Shown here piece after piece: positions 1-8,522 of a stretch of 39,179 nucleotides of DNA (position 1 is the stretch's first letter; each line of letters begins with the position of its first letter). The DNA is from Sphingomonas endophytica. GTDB taxonomy: Bacteria; Pseudomonadota; Alphaproteobacteria; Sphingomonadales; Sphingomonadaceae. The stretch spans positions 1 through 39,179 of the forward strand of contig NZ_LDTB01000019.1 in the NCBI RefSeq assembly GCF_001476895.1, read 5' to 3'. The position numbers were made by a program, and so were the translations under genes. The notes under the pieces were generated by a model. It worked only from the letters and a program-made list of their open reading frames with translations, made no database searches and was not told the origin of the DNA.

Positions 1-296
1 TTAATGTTCCTCGAACCTACGCGACTTACACTGTCCTCTTCGTCGGCAGCGTAAGATGTTGTTAAGGGACAGGTCCATGGCGGGCGAATCGGAATCGAGG
101 GTCAGCGAGCGGGCCATCGTGTTACGCTATCCCTCGTCTGCACGGACACGCACGGGCCGAACCGACCCGCACGCCACGATTCCTAGAGGTTAAGCGCCTC
201 GTCGCCAACCCAAAAGCGGAACCGCAGCGGGGGGCTGTCCTACATCGTCCATTTGAACATATCAGGAACATCCTGCTTGTCATTGGAGGATAGCAC
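1..296. other. Window edge and leader without a gene
   Basis: I see no convincing coding region. The frames open on the minus strand here are antisense shadows of the genes to the right. The only signal I can support is a good ribosome binding site (GGAGGA, 285-290) six bases before the ATG at 297. No tRNA-like fold or terminator was recognised. Confidence 0.6.
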
Positions 297-563
297 ATGC
301 CCGATCCCTTTCAGTCGCACGCCGACAGCGCCTTGGCGCCGTCGACCGCGCCGTTCGCGATCCAGCCCGACGATGCCAGTCCGCTGCCGACGATTCCGAA
401 GGGCATCTATGTCGGCGGCGGCGGCACGGTGGTGCTGCGCGGTGTCGGCGGTAGCGCGGACGTGACGTACCGCAACCTGCCCGACGCCAGCTATATCGCA
501 GTGCGCGCCCAATATGTCCGCGCGACCGGCACCACCGCCACCTATCTGATCGCGGAGGCCTGA
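297..563 (+). CDS. Spike base protein, Rcc01079-like (gene transfer agent/phage type)
   Basis: This 88-residue protein resembles the family named after Rhodobacter capsulatus Rcc01079, the base of the head spike on the gene transfer agent particle. Seen: an N-terminal stretch (FAIQPDDASPLP), the core signature IPKGIYVGGGGTVVL near residues 37-51, and a C-terminal VRAQYVRATGTTATYLIA, the usual end of this all-beta family. The length is normal. The start is fixed by GGAGGA six bases upstream. The stop lies one base before the ATG of the SGNH hydrolase, so the two are probably co-transcribed, and in the GTA the base is likewise paired with a second spike protein. No capsid, portal or tail gene is in the window, so this pair is detached from any main cluster. 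The family call is by recalled motif, not by search. Confidence 0.75.
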   Translation: MPDPFQSHADSALAPSTAPFAIQPDDASPLPTIPKGIYVGGGGTVVLRGVGGSADVTYRNLPDASYIAVRAQYVRATGTTATYLIAEA

Positions 564-564
564 G

Positions 565-1719
565 ATGACGCGCATGTCAGGATCGATCGGCGGGGGCGTG
601 ACCGCCGCCGCGCTGGCGCGGGCCGGCGCCCCGGTGCCGGCGGTGGAGAACGCGACCGCCACCAACCTGCTCGCCTGGGCGGCGGCGCGCGGGCGGGTGC
701 GCAGCGGCACCGGCGACGTGGCGCGCATCGCTTTCGTCGGCGACAGCAAGACGATGGGCGCGGGGGCGGGCACCGGATCGTCGGGTACCGTCAACGCCTT
801 CGCCCGGTCGCGGCCGGCGCGGGTCGCGGCGCTGCTAGCCGCCGCCGGGGTGCCGGTACGCACCGACGGCTTCTTCGGCACCGCCGGGATCGGCACGATC
901 GCCGACCTGACCGCCTATGACCCGCGGCGCAGCGGGTTCAGCGGCTGGACCGGCGGCAACGCGTCGCTGGGCGGCGGGGCGATGGCGGCGGGCAACGCCA
1001 ATCCGGGGCAGTTCCAGCCGACGGTGGCGACCGATCGCTGTTCGGTGTTCTTCCGCAACGGCAGCGACCGCCCAGCCTTTACCGTCGCGAAGGGCAGCGA
1101 GAGCGTGACGATCACGCCGTCCGGCGCGGTCAACGGGTTCCTGCGGTACGAGGTCAGCTTCTCCACGCGCGACACCAGCCCGATCGTCGTCACCCGCGCC
1201 GGCACCGCGACCAACCTGCTGCTGTTCGGGCTGATGGCGTGGGACAGCAGCCGGCCGGGCGTCGAGATCGCCAATTTCGGCGTGTTCGGCGTCACCTCCG
1301 CCTATCAGGCCGACATGACGGCGGCGTTCTCGCCCGCCGCCGCGCTGGCCAGCTATGCGCCGCACCTGACGGTCGTGAACCTGGGCACCAACGATATCGC
1401 GCAGGGGCTGGCGATGGGCACATGGCTCGGCAACCTGCGGACGATCGTGCAGCAGGCGAAGATGACGGGCAGCGTGATCCTGACCTGGCCGGCGGCGGGC
1501 GGGACCGCGCCGGCGCTGGGCGCGGATGCGACGCGCGCGCAGTGGCGGGCGGCGTTGCGCGCGCTGGCGTTCGAGACCGACTGCCTGTTCGTCGACGAGG
1601 AGGCGCTGCTGGGCGGACGCGCGATGGCGCAGGCCAGCGGCGCGCTGCCCGACAATATCCACGAGGCCGCCTGGGCCTATGACGTGCAGGCCGCCGCGAT
1701 CGTGCGCGCGATCCTGTAA
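565..1719 (+). CDS. SGNH/GDSL-type hydrolase, candidate spike fibre protein
   Basis: Predicted secreted or virion-borne esterase of 384 residues. Seen: block I is FVGDSKTMGAG with nucleophile Ser61; a GxND block appears as NLGTND; the C-terminal catalytic pair is LPDNIHE with Asp363 and His366. The middle (about 120-230) is rich in Gly, Thr and beta-type sequence and could be a jelly-roll insertion. There is no clear signal peptide: the N-terminus is Gly/Ala rich without a basic n-region. The gene follows the spike-base gene after one base and is followed by a strong hairpin, so the pair forms a two-gene unit. SGNH enzymes commonly deacetylate or de-esterify polysaccharides. In this context a role in binding or trimming a capsule is inferred. 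Confidence 0.7.
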   Translation: MTRMSGSIGGGVTAAALARAGAPVPAVENATATNLLAWAAARGRVRSGTGDVARIAFVGDSKTMGAGAGTGSSGTVNAFARSRPARVAALLAAAGVPVRTDGFFGTAGIGTIADLTAYDPRRSGFSGWTGGNASLGGGAMAAGNANPGQFQPTVATDRCSVFFRNGSDRPAFTVAKGSESVTITPSGAVNGFLRYEVSFSTRDTSPIVVTRAGTATNLLLFGLMAWDSSRPGVEIANFGVFGVTSAYQADMTAAFSPAAALASYAPHLTVVNLGTNDIAQGLAMGTWLGNLRTIVQQAKMTGSVILTWPAAGGTAPALGADATRAQWRAALRALAFETDCLFVDEEALLGGRAMAQASGALPDNIHEAAWAYDVQAAAIVRAIL

Positions 1720-1732
1720 CCCATGTCGTGCC

Positions 1733-1768
1733 GCATGCCGTCGCGCTTGCCCCCGCGCGACGGCATGC
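1733..1768 (+). terminator. Strong hairpin after the spike/SGNH pair
   Basis: A perfect 14-bp inverted repeat (arms 1733-1746 and 1755-1768, loop TTGCCCCC) begins 14 bases after the SGNH stop codon. There is no T-run, so it is an imperfect intrinsic terminator or an mRNA-stabilising stem. It also argues that the next gene starts at GTG 1801, not at the ATG at 1723, because the earlier start would place the hairpin inside the reading frame. Confidence 0.7.
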
Positions 1769-1800
1769 TACCCCGGCGGTGCGATAACGGGGGAACCAGC

Positions 1801-3426
1801 GTGCGCGCCGATGCCAGCGACTTGAACAGCTTACCCGAACCAGCCGACATCTGCATCGTCGGATCGGGCGCGGCGGGGCTGACGCTCGCGGCGCGATGCG
1901 CCGCGCTGGGGATGAACGTGCTGGTGCTGGAGGCGGGCGGCGCGCAGGCGGAGCCCGGCGTGCAGGACGCCTATGCCGGCGAGCTCGCGGACCCGCGCGT
2001 GCACTGGCCGCTCGACACCTATCGCGTCCGCGCGCTGGGCGGGACCACGTCGCTGTGGGGCGGGCGGTCGATCCCGTTCGACCCGATCGATTTCGAGCCG
2101 CGCCCGTGGGTCGCGCAGTCGGGCTGGCCGATCACCTACGACGAGGTCGCGCGTTACTATCCCGCCGCGATGGAGGCGGCGGAGGCGGGGGCGTTCGACC
2201 ACACCCCGTCCGCGCCGATCGTGCCGGGGCTGGACGGCGAATGGCTGCACACCACGATCGAGCGGTTCAGCCGCCCCACCAATTTCTGGACCCGCTATGG
2301 CGAGCAACTGACCCGCGCCGCGAACGTCCGCGTCATCACGCACGCGCCGGTGACGGCGGTGCGGCTGGCGCATGACGGAAACAGCGTCGATCATCTGGAG
2401 GTGGCGACGCCGAACGGAACGCGCTGGCCGGTCCGCGCGCGCGCCTATGTGCTGGCGGCGGGGGGGCTGGAGACGGCGCGGCTGCTGCTCGCCTCCGACG
2501 ACGTGGTGCGGCACGGGCCGGGTAACGCGGGCGGGTGGCTGGGGCGCGGCTATATGTGCCATCTGGCCGCGACGTTCGGGATGGCGCACTTCACCGGCGC
2601 GCCCAACAGCATCGGCTTCGATTACGAGCGCGACGCCGAGGGCATTTACATCCGCCGCCGGCTGGCGCCCACCCCGGCGGCGCAGCGGCAGCGCCGGCTG
2701 CTGAACGCGACTGTCCGGCTCCATATCCGCGACGCCAACGATCCGTCGCACGGCGATCCGGTGCTGTCGCTGATGTTCCTCGCCGCGTTCGCGGTGAAAT
2801 ATGAGTACAGCCGCGGCGCGCGCGAGGCGGATCGCTCGCTGGGGCCGTATCTGCGCCATGTCGGCAATATCGCGCGGCACCCGGTCCAGCTGTTCAACTT
2901 CGTCCGCACCTGGGGCGTGAAACGCTATCTGGCGTCGCGCCGCATCCCGTCGATCGCGCTGCCGGCGCGCGACAATCGCTATCCGCTGGAATTCGTCAGC
3001 GAACAGTCGCCCAACTGGGACAGCCGGGTGCTGCTGACCGAGGCGCGCGACGCGCTGGGGATGCGGCGGCTGAAGGTCGACTGGCGGGTGGCGGCGGCGG
3101 ACTTCGATTCGGCGCGCGCCACCTATCGGCTGATCCGCGACGAACTGGCGCGCACCGGTACGGGGACGCTCGACTATGACGAGGCGGCGCTGGAGGACGC
3201 GTTGCTGGATGCCGCCGCCTATGGTGGGCATCACAGCGGCACGACGCGGATGAGCGACACGCCGCGCGACGGCGTGGTGGATCGCGACTGCCGCGTCCAC
3301 GGCGTCGCCAACCTGTATGTCGCCAGCTCGGCGGTGACTCCGACGTCGAGCCAGGCCAATCCGACGCTGACCGCGATCGCGCTGGCGCTGCGGCTGGCGG
3401 ACCATCTGCAGGAGTGCGGCGCATGA
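1801..3426 (+). CDS. GMC-family FAD-dependent oxidoreductase
   Basis: Flavoprotein of 541 residues in the glucose-methanol-choline oxidoreductase family, which oxidises alcohols and sugar hydroxyls. Seen: an N-terminal dinucleotide-binding motif IVGSGAAGLTLA followed by LVLEAGG, a central LAAGGLETARLLL, and the C-terminal GMC domain with GGHHSGTTRMS and the closing SSQANPTLTAIALALRLADHL. The active-site His-His pair lies in GGHHSG. The start is set at GTG 1801 because GGGGGA at 1789-1794 precedes it and the strong hairpin lies upstream; an in-frame ATG at 1723 is open but less likely. The stop overlaps the ATG of the SDR gene (ATGA), so translation is probably coupled. There is no signal peptide or obvious Tat motif. 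The substrate cannot be read from sequence. Confidence 0.85.
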   Translation: MRADASDLNSLPEPADICIVGSGAAGLTLAARCAALGMNVLVLEAGGAQAEPGVQDAYAGELADPRVHWPLDTYRVRALGGTTSLWGGRSIPFDPIDFEPRPWVAQSGWPITYDEVARYYPAAMEAAEAGAFDHTPSAPIVPGLDGEWLHTTIERFSRPTNFWTRYGEQLTRAANVRVITHAPVTAVRLAHDGNSVDHLEVATPNGTRWPVRARAYVLAAGGLETARLLLASDDVVRHGPGNAGGWLGRGYMCHLAATFGMAHFTGAPNSIGFDYERDAEGIYIRRRLAPTPAAQRQRRLLNATVRLHIRDANDPSHGDPVLSLMFLAAFAVKYEYSRGAREADRSLGPYLRHVGNIARHPVQLFNFVRTWGVKRYLASRRIPSIALPARDNRYPLEFVSEQSPNWDSRVLLTEARDALGMRRLKVDWRVAAADFDSARATYRLIRDELARTGTGTLDYDEAALEDALLDAAAYGGHHSGTTRMSDTPRDGVVDRDCRVHGVANLYVASSAVTPTSSQANPTLTAIALALRLADHLQECGA

Positions 3427-4379
3427 CCGGCACGGTGCTGGTGACGGGCGCGGGCGGGTTCGTCGGGCGCGCCAGCGTGGCGGCGCTGCGCGCGCGCGGG
3501 CGGACGGTGATCGCGGGATTCCGCCGGCCGCCGCCGGGAGAGCGGGCACTGGACGTGCTCGACCCCGCCGCGCTGGCCGCCGCGATGCAGGGGGTGGAGA
3601 CGGTGGTGCATACCGCGGTCGGCGGTCCGCGCGACACGCGCGTGATCGTCGAGGGGACGCGCAACACGCTCGCCGCCGCGTGCGCGGCCGGGGTGCAACG
3701 CTTCATCCAGCTCAGCTCGGTCGCGGTCTATGGCGCGGTCGAGGGAGTGATCGACGAGGGCGCACCCATCGATCGCCCGCACGGCGCTTATGGGGCGGCG
3801 AAGGTCGCGGCGGAGGAGACGTGCCGCACCGCCGCCGGGGCGACGGCGGTCGCCATCCTGCGCCCGACGCTGATCTACGGCCCGGGCAGCGCGCAGTGGA
3901 CGACGCCGTATCTCGACCGGCTGCGGGACGGACGCTGGCCGGCGCTGGGCGCGGCGGGACAGGGCGACGCCAACCTGGTCCATGTCGACGATCTCGCCGG
4001 CTTCATCACGCACCTCGCCACCGCACCGGCCGCGATCGCTGGCACGTTCAACGTCAACGGCGCCGACATCCCGACCTGGGACGGCTATCTGGAGGCGTTG
4101 CGCGTCGCAATCGCCGCACCGCCTCCGACAGGGCGGCTGCCGGGCAGCACGACGCTGGCGGCGCGCAAGCTGGCCAAGGCGATCGTCGCGACCGGGCGCG
4201 CCCCCGCGCCGCTGCACCGCTTCGTCGCGCGCACGCCGTCGCATGACGAGCTGGTACGGTTCCGCACGCCGGTCCGCTATGCCATCCGGCGGATGCTGGA
4301 GACCGGATACCGGCCGACGATCGACGTCGCCACCGCGGTCGCGGGTATCGCCGACTGGGAGCGCGCCGGGCGACCGTAA
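3423..4379 (+). CDS. NAD(P)-dependent epimerase/dehydratase (extended SDR)
   Basis: Cytosolic Rossmann-fold enzyme of 318 residues of the nucleotide-sugar epimerase/dehydratase type. Seen: glycine motif VTGAGGFVGRAS at the N-terminus, active-site Ser in QLSSVAVYG, catalytic YxxxK as YGAAK, and LRPTLIYGPG, typical of extended SDRs. ATG 3423 overlaps the upstream TGA and is preceded by AGGAG; a GTG at 3414 adds three residues and is less likely. The coupling with a GMC oxidoreductase suggests that both act on one sugar- or sterol-like substrate, which is inference. No glycosyltransferase is adjacent that would settle the pathway. Confidence 0.8.
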   Translation: MTGTVLVTGAGGFVGRASVAALRARGRTVIAGFRRPPPGERALDVLDPAALAAAMQGVETVVHTAVGGPRDTRVIVEGTRNTLAAACAAGVQRFIQLSSVAVYGAVEGVIDEGAPIDRPHGAYGAAKVAAEETCRTAAGATAVAILRPTLIYGPGSAQWTTPYLDRLRDGRWPALGAAGQGDANLVHVDDLAGFITHLATAPAAIAGTFNVNGADIPTWDGYLEALRVAIAAPPPTGRLPGSTTLAARKLAKAIVATGRAPAPLHRFVARTPSHDELVRFRTPVRYAIRRMLETGYRPTIDVATAVAGIADWERAGRP

Positions 4380-4572
4380 CGTGCGGATAATGGCACACCG
4401 CCCGCACGACGATGGCGGGGTTTTGCACACGGCCCGCACGGCACAGATACCGCCCGAGATATTTACGGTTATATAACAGATGCTTGCCAAGCGTCGCTCA
4501 CGTCTTTGGCGCGGGGAGACGATCGCGATACGCTGAGTCCCACGACGTCCGATGCTGGACGCAGGAGAGGAC

Positions 4573-5895
4573 ATGCACCCGACCACATTCCCACCCGCCG
4601 CCGAAGGACCACGTCGGCTCCACCACCACCTGTACGTGCAGGTGCTGATCGCGATCGTCGCCGGCGCGATCCTCGGCCATTTCCATCCGACGCTCGGCGA
4701 GGCGCTGAAGCCGCTGGGCGACGGCTTCATCAAGCTGGTCAAGATGGTGATCGCGCCGGTCATCTTCCTGACCCTGGTCAGCGGCATCGCCGGCCTGCGC
4801 GAGTTGCGCGCGGTCGGCCGGGTCGCGGGCAAGGCCTTCGGCTACTTCCTGTTCTTCTCGACGCTGGCGCTGGTCGTCGGGATGGTCGTCGCCAATGTCG
4901 TCCAGCCGGGCGCGGGCATGAACATCAATCCCGCGACGCTGGATGCCACCAAGATCGCCGATTATGCGGAAAAGGCGCATGACACGACGCTGACCGGCTT
5001 CGTGCTGAACATCATCCCCGATACGCTGATCTCCGCACTGACGCAGGGCAACATCCTGCAGGTGCTGCTGGTCGCGATCCTGTTCGGCGTCGCGCTGAGC
5101 CTGGTCGGCGATCCGGCGCGGCCGATCCTGGACCTGATCGAGCGGCTGAACATCGTCGTCTTCCGCATCGTCGCGATCCTGATGCGCGTCGCCCCGCTGG
5201 GCGCGTTCGGCGCGATCGCCTTCACGGTCGGCAAATATGGGGTCGGCAGCCTCGTCAACCTGGGCGGGCTGGTCGCGACCTTCTACCTGACGTCGGCGGT
5301 CTTCGTGTTCGGCGTGCTGGGGCTGGTCGCCTGGGCGCACGGCTTCTCGATCCTGCGGCTGATCGCCTATCTGAAGGGCGAGTTGCTGCTGGTGCTCGGC
5401 ACCTCGTCGTCGGAGCCGGCGCTGCCGGGGCTGCTGACGAAGCTGGAGGCGGCGGGCTGCGATCGCGGCGTCGTCGGGCTGGTCGTGCCGACCGGCTATT
5501 CGTTCAACCTGGACGGCACCAACATCTACATGACGCTGGCGGCGCTGTTCATCGCGCAGGCGTGCAACGTCGAGCTGTCGATCGGGCAGCAGTTGATGCT
5601 GCTGGCGGTGGCGATGCTGTCGTCGAAGGGCGCGGCGGGCGTGACCGGCGCGGGCTTCATCACCCTGGCCGCGACGCTGTCGATCGTGCCGACCGTGCCG
5701 GTCGCGGGCATGGCGCTGATCCTGGGCGTCGACCGCTTCATGAGCGAATGCCGCAGCCTGACCAATTTCGTCGGCAATGCGGTGGCGGCGATCGTCGTGG
5801 CGCGCTGGGAGGGCAAGCTGGATCGCGCCGCGCTGGCCGATGCGCTGGCGGGTCGTCCGCAGACACCGATCGGCATCGCGCAGCCCGTGGCGTAG
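4573..5895 (+). CDS. dctA: C4-dicarboxylate:cation symporter DctA
   Basis: Inner-membrane transporter of 440 residues of the dicarboxylate/amino acid:cation symporter family, importing succinate, fumarate and malate with protons. Seen: the first membrane segment [17 protein letters not shown], the serine-rich hairpin [16 protein letters not shown], the substrate motif [16 protein letters not shown] and the end motif [20 protein letters not shown]. These match DctA better than GltP-type relatives. ATG 4573 is chosen because AGGAGAGG lies just upstream; an in-frame ATG at 4552 would add seven residues. The gene stands alone, with its own terminator. No dctB/dctD pair is nearby. Confidence 0.92.
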   Translation: MHPTTFPPAAEGPRRLHHHLYVQVLIAIVAGAILGHFHPTLGEALKPLGDGFIKLVKMVIAPVIFLTLVSGIAGLRELRAVGRVAGKAFGYFLFFSTLALVVGMVVANVVQPGAGMNINPATLDATKIADYAEKAHDTTLTGFVLNIIPDTLISALTQGNILQVLLVAILFGVALSLVGDPARPILDLIERLNIVVFRIVAILMRVAPLGAFGAIAFTVGKYGVGSLVNLGGLVATFYLTSAVFVFGVLGLVAWAHGFSILRLIAYLKGELLLVLGTSSSEPALPGLLTKLEAAGCDRGVVGLVVPTGYSFNLDGTNIYMTLAALFIAQACNVELSIGQQLMLLAVAMLSSKGAAGVTGAGFITLAATLSIVPTVPVAGMALILGVDRFMSECRSLTNFVGNAVAAIVVARWEGKLDRAALADALAGRPQTPIGIAQPVA

Positions 5896-5917
5896 TCGGA
5901 CCTGTGCCGCGACCCTG

Positions 5918-5946
5918 GCCGCCGGCGGAATCAACCCGCCGGCGGC
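5918..5946 (+). terminator. Hairpin after dctA
   Basis: Perfect 11-bp inverted repeat (arms 5918-5928 and 5936-5946, loop AATCAAC), 22 bases past the dctA stop. It is GC-rich with no immediate T-run, so termination may be partial. Confidence 0.7.
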
Positions 5947-6164
5947 TCCGGCAGTCTCCTGGCCTTGGACAGAAAGCGTCTCAAAAAAGGAAATGGTACC
6001 GTTAACTTACGTTATAATGGCTTGTATTTTTTTTCCATCGCGCTCACTGCTCCTACCAGACGATCGCGTGGATTGGTGGATTTCCGAGGGGCCACCCCCT
6101 TTGCATTCGCACCTGGCGCACCCCGTGGCCGTAGGCGTTGACACTGCGCACGAGGACGGAAACG
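5947..6164. other. AT-rich spacer before the helix-turn-helix gene
   Basis: Bases about 5975-6060 are far more AT-rich than the surroundings. They contain an A6 run, the string TTATAATGG (perfect TATAAT at 6013-6018) and eight consecutive T at 6027-6034. No TTGACA-like box lies 16-18 bp before the TATAAT, so a sigma-70 promoter is only possible, not shown. This is the probable promoter region of the following gene. Confidence 0.35.
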
Positions 6165-7106
6165 GTGCCGATCTACGCGGTGACTCTGCCACAACCTGCC
6201 AGTGCCGACCCCCCCCCCTTGCAGAGGGGCCCGATCGCAGTGGCCGCGCGTCTGCTGGCCGAATTTCACACCAGCATGAATATCGCCGGCCTGCGGGCCT
6301 TTTCCGGCAACCTCGATCGCTTCCTCGTCTTCTGCTTTCTGATGCGCACCAGCCTGTCGCGCCATGCCCGCGACGGCACGATCTCCGTCCACTCCGCCGC
6401 CTTGTCGCTCGGGCGCCCGTTCGAGACCGTCCGCCGCCACATCAGCGCACTGATCGAGGCCGGCATCTGCGAACGCACCGCCACCGGGGTGACGCTGTCC
6501 GCCGGGTTCTGGGCAAGGGCCGACACGGTGGTGAAGATGCGCTTCGGGCATGATTGCTTCGTCCGGCTGCTCGACGACGGGGTGGCGGCCGGCATCTTCC
6601 CCGTCGAGCCGAGACCGGCCGGCACGACCTTCGACGTGCGTCACGGCGTGTGCGCGGCCTGCGACCTGATGCTGGCGCTGATCGACAGCAACCGTGCGAT
6701 CTGCCCCGAGGCGATTGACCTGGCGATCTTCTCGGCCGTGCTCCATGCCAACGGACAGCGTTTCGCGGCGGATCCGCAGGCGATGATCGACGGCTGCCGC
6801 ACGCTTCTGCCGCGCCATGCGGTGCGCGTGGCGGAAGTCGCACGGGCGCTGTCGCTGCCCGACACCACGGTCCGCCGCCGTGTCGCACCCATGTCGGGAC
6901 CGGACGGACTGTATATCCGGTCGCGCGCCGGACTGTTGATCGCCCCGCGCGCGCTGCGCCCGTGCGAACATTCCGGCCCTGCCGCTGATGCACGCCACGG
7001 ATCGATCCGGTTGATCATCAAGCGCGCGGTCGCCGCCGGGCTACCGCTGGATCGGCCGGGGATCGCCTATCGCGACGGACGCCCGCCCAGCCCGCAGATC
7101 GACTGA
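6165..7106 (+). CDS. Putative DNA-binding regulator with two helix-turn-helix segments
   Basis: I do not recognise the family of this 313-residue protein. Two stretches look like winged helix-turn-helix units. The first is SVHSAALSLGRPFETVRRHISALIEAGIC (about 80-115); the second is VRVAEVARALSLPDTTVRRRV (about 215-240), and both carry the same (E/D)TxRR recognition-helix pattern. Between them is an alpha-helical region with CAACDLMLALID. GTG 6165 is preferred because GAGGACGGAA precedes it; an in-frame TTG at 6138 also opens. The gene ends three bases before the convergent trmJ stop. No ligand-binding or receiver domain is recognisable. A transcriptional role is inferred from the two HTH-like segments alone. 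Confidence 0.6.
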   Translation: MPIYAVTLPQPASADPPPLQRGPIAVAARLLAEFHTSMNIAGLRAFSGNLDRFLVFCFLMRTSLSRHARDGTISVHSAALSLGRPFETVRRHISALIEAGICERTATGVTLSAGFWARADTVVKMRFGHDCFVRLLDDGVAAGIFPVEPRPAGTTFDVRHGVCAACDLMLALIDSNRAICPEAIDLAIFSAVLHANGQRFAADPQAMIDGCRTLLPRHAVRVAEVARALSLPDTTVRRRVAPMSGPDGLYIRSRAGLLIAPRALRPCEHSGPAADARHGSIRLIIKRAVAAGLPLDRPGIAYRDGRPPSPQID

Positions 7107-7109
7107 CGG

Positions 7110-7859
7110 TCAGCCGCCGCGCGGGCGCCGCGGCGACAGCGCCGACAGGACGCCGCGCACGCTGCGCACCTCCTGGCTGGACCAGCCCGGCTTCGTCAGC
7201 AGCGTGCGCAGCATCCGGCGCGTCGCGGGCGTACGATCGGGCGGGAAGAAATAGCCCGCGCCGTCGAGCATGGCGTCGAGCTGCGCGATCATTCCGTCCA
7301 GTTCCTCCTGCGGCGCGGGCGGTTCGAGATCGGTGGCCGGCGGGCTGGCCAGCCCCTGCCCCTTCGACCATTCATAGGCGATCAGGATCACCGCCTGCGC
7401 CAGGTTGAGGCTGCCGAACTCGGGGTTGATCGGGACGGTGACGATCGTTCGCGCGACCGCGACATCGTCCGTTTCCAGTCCCGACCGCTCCGGCCCGAAC
7501 AGGATCGCCGCGCGCCCCGGCCCGGCATGGATCGCGTCCGCGGCCTGTTCGGGGGTGACGACCGGCTTGGTCACGCCCCGCTTGCGCACGGTGGTGGCAT
7601 AGACGTGCGCGCAATCGGCGACGGCGTCGGCGACGCTCTCGAACACCTGGGCGCGGTCGAGCACGATATCCGCGCCCGACGCGGCGGGGCCGGCGCTGGG
7701 GTTCGGCCAGCCGTCGCGCGGCGCGACGAGGCGCAACTCGACCAGCCCGAAATTGAGCATCGCGCGCGCCGCCTTGCCGATGTTCTCGCCCAGTTGCGGG
7801 CGGACGAGCACGATGACGGGGGGCGGGGTGATGGCGGATGGGGTGGGCGAGTCGCTCAT
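7110..7859 (-). CDS. trmJ: tRNA (cytidine/uridine-32-2'-O)-methyltransferase TrmJ
   Basis: SPOUT-class RNA 2'-O-methyltransferase of 249 residues, which in the family uses S-adenosylmethionine to methylate the ribose of tRNA position 32. Seen: motif 1 VRPQLGENIGKAARAMLNFG with the substrate Asn/Glu-Asn, motif 2 AILFGPERSGL, and motif 3 SLNLAQAVILIAYEW, which forms the trefoil knot. A C-terminal helical extension of about 80 residues fits TrmJ rather than the shorter TrmL. Convergent with the helix-turn-helix gene (three bases apart). It lies 193 bp after nrdR in the same direction; that gap has no gene that I can support. Confidence 0.88.
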   Translation of the reverse strand: MSDSPTPSAITPPPVIVLVRPQLGENIGKAARAMLNFGLVELRLVAPRDGWPNPSAGPAASGADIVLDRAQVFESVADAVADCAHVYATTVRKRGVTKPVVTPEQAADAIHAGPGRAAILFGPERSGLETDDVAVARTIVTVPINPEFGSLNLAQAVILIAYEWSKGQGLASPPATDLEPPAPQEELDGMIAQLDAMLDGAGYFFPPDRTPATRRMLRTLLTKPGWSSQEVRSVRGVLSALSPRRPRGG

Positions 7860-8052
7860 GATGTCCGTTCGATATGCCCCGATGACCGGGCGGCGTGCTC
7901 TGTGGGCGGGATCGCCGCCGCGCGCAACGCATCGCAGACGCGCCGGCGATCGGCGCTTGCTTCGACGCGCGCGGAGGGGGATCGGTCCGCAACGGGCCCG
8001 GGCGCCGTCCGTCGTGCGTCATACCCGGACGAACACGGCGGGATTCGAATCG

Positions 8053-8514
8053 CTAGCCCCGCCCCGCTTCCTCGACGCTGCCCGCGAATTCCTCGAAATC
8101 GCGCGCCTCGCCGAACTCGCGATAGACGCTGGCGAAGCGGATATAGGCGACCGAATCCAGCCCCTTCAGCCCCTCCATCACCATCTCGCCGATCCGCTTT
8201 GACGACACCTCGGCTTCGCCGCTCGTCTCCAGCTGCCGCTGGATGCCGCTGACCAGCTTCTCCAGCCGGACCGGCTCGACCGGCCGCTTGCGCGCCGCGA
8301 TCGCGATCGACCGCAGCAGCTTTTCGCGATCGAACGGTTCGCGGCGGGATTCGCTCTTCACCACCGTCAGGTCGCGCAGCTGAATGCGCTCGAAGGTGGT
8401 GAAGCGCGCCGCGCAGCCCTCGCATTGACGACGCCGCCGGATCGCCGCCCCGTCGTCGGTGGGGCGGCTGTCCTTCACCTGGCTGGCGTCATGGCCGCAG
8501 AACGGGCAGCGCAT
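8053..8514 (-). CDS. nrdR: Ribonucleotide reductase repressor NrdR
   Basis: Zinc-finger/ATP-cone repressor of ribonucleotide reductase genes, 153 residues, the normal length. Seen: N-terminal zinc ribbon MRCPFCGHD with its partner [12 protein letters not shown], then the ATP-cone with [19 protein letters not shown] and a [11 protein letters not shown] end motif. In the family it senses ATP/dATP and binds NrdR boxes. The gene starts eight bases after the stop of the 63-residue protein and closes the rpiB-glyA-orf-nrdR run. Confidence 0.95.
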   Translation of the reverse strand: MRCPFCGHDASQVKDSRPTDDGAAIRRRRQCEGCAARFTTFERIQLRDLTVVKSESRREPFDREKLLRSIAIAARKRPVEPVRLEKLVSGIQRQLETSGEAEVSSKRIGEMVMEGLKGLDSVAYIRFASVYREFGEARDFEEFAGSVEEAGRG

Positions 8515-8522
8515 TCAGCGGA

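Noticed and set aside
1723..1800. Upstream ATG start for the GMC oxidoreductase
   Set aside because: It would translate through a perfect 14-bp hairpin and lacks a binding site; GTG 1801 has GGGGGA upstream and begins just before the FAD-binding domain.
3231..4832. 533-residue minus-strand open frame across the SDR gene, and similar long antisense frames (for example 13329-14807 minus, 26568-27851 plus, 33280-35589 minus)
   Set aside because: They are Arg/Ala/Pro/Gln-rich, lack domains and mirror well-supported genes; high GC leaves few stop codons in antisense frames.
6138..6143. TTGACA as a -35 box
   Set aside because: No -10-like hexamer lies 16-18 bp downstream, and the position is at the start region of the helix-turn-helix gene.
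7860..8052. Coding frame in the trmJ-nrdR gap (antisense extension of trmJ frames)
   Set aside because: The frames lack a start with a binding site and their composition matches shadow translation.
8036..8056. TTCGAATC, reminiscent of a tRNA T-loop, after nrdR
   Set aside because: Neither strand shows an acceptor stem, D arm or anticodon arm at the right distances.
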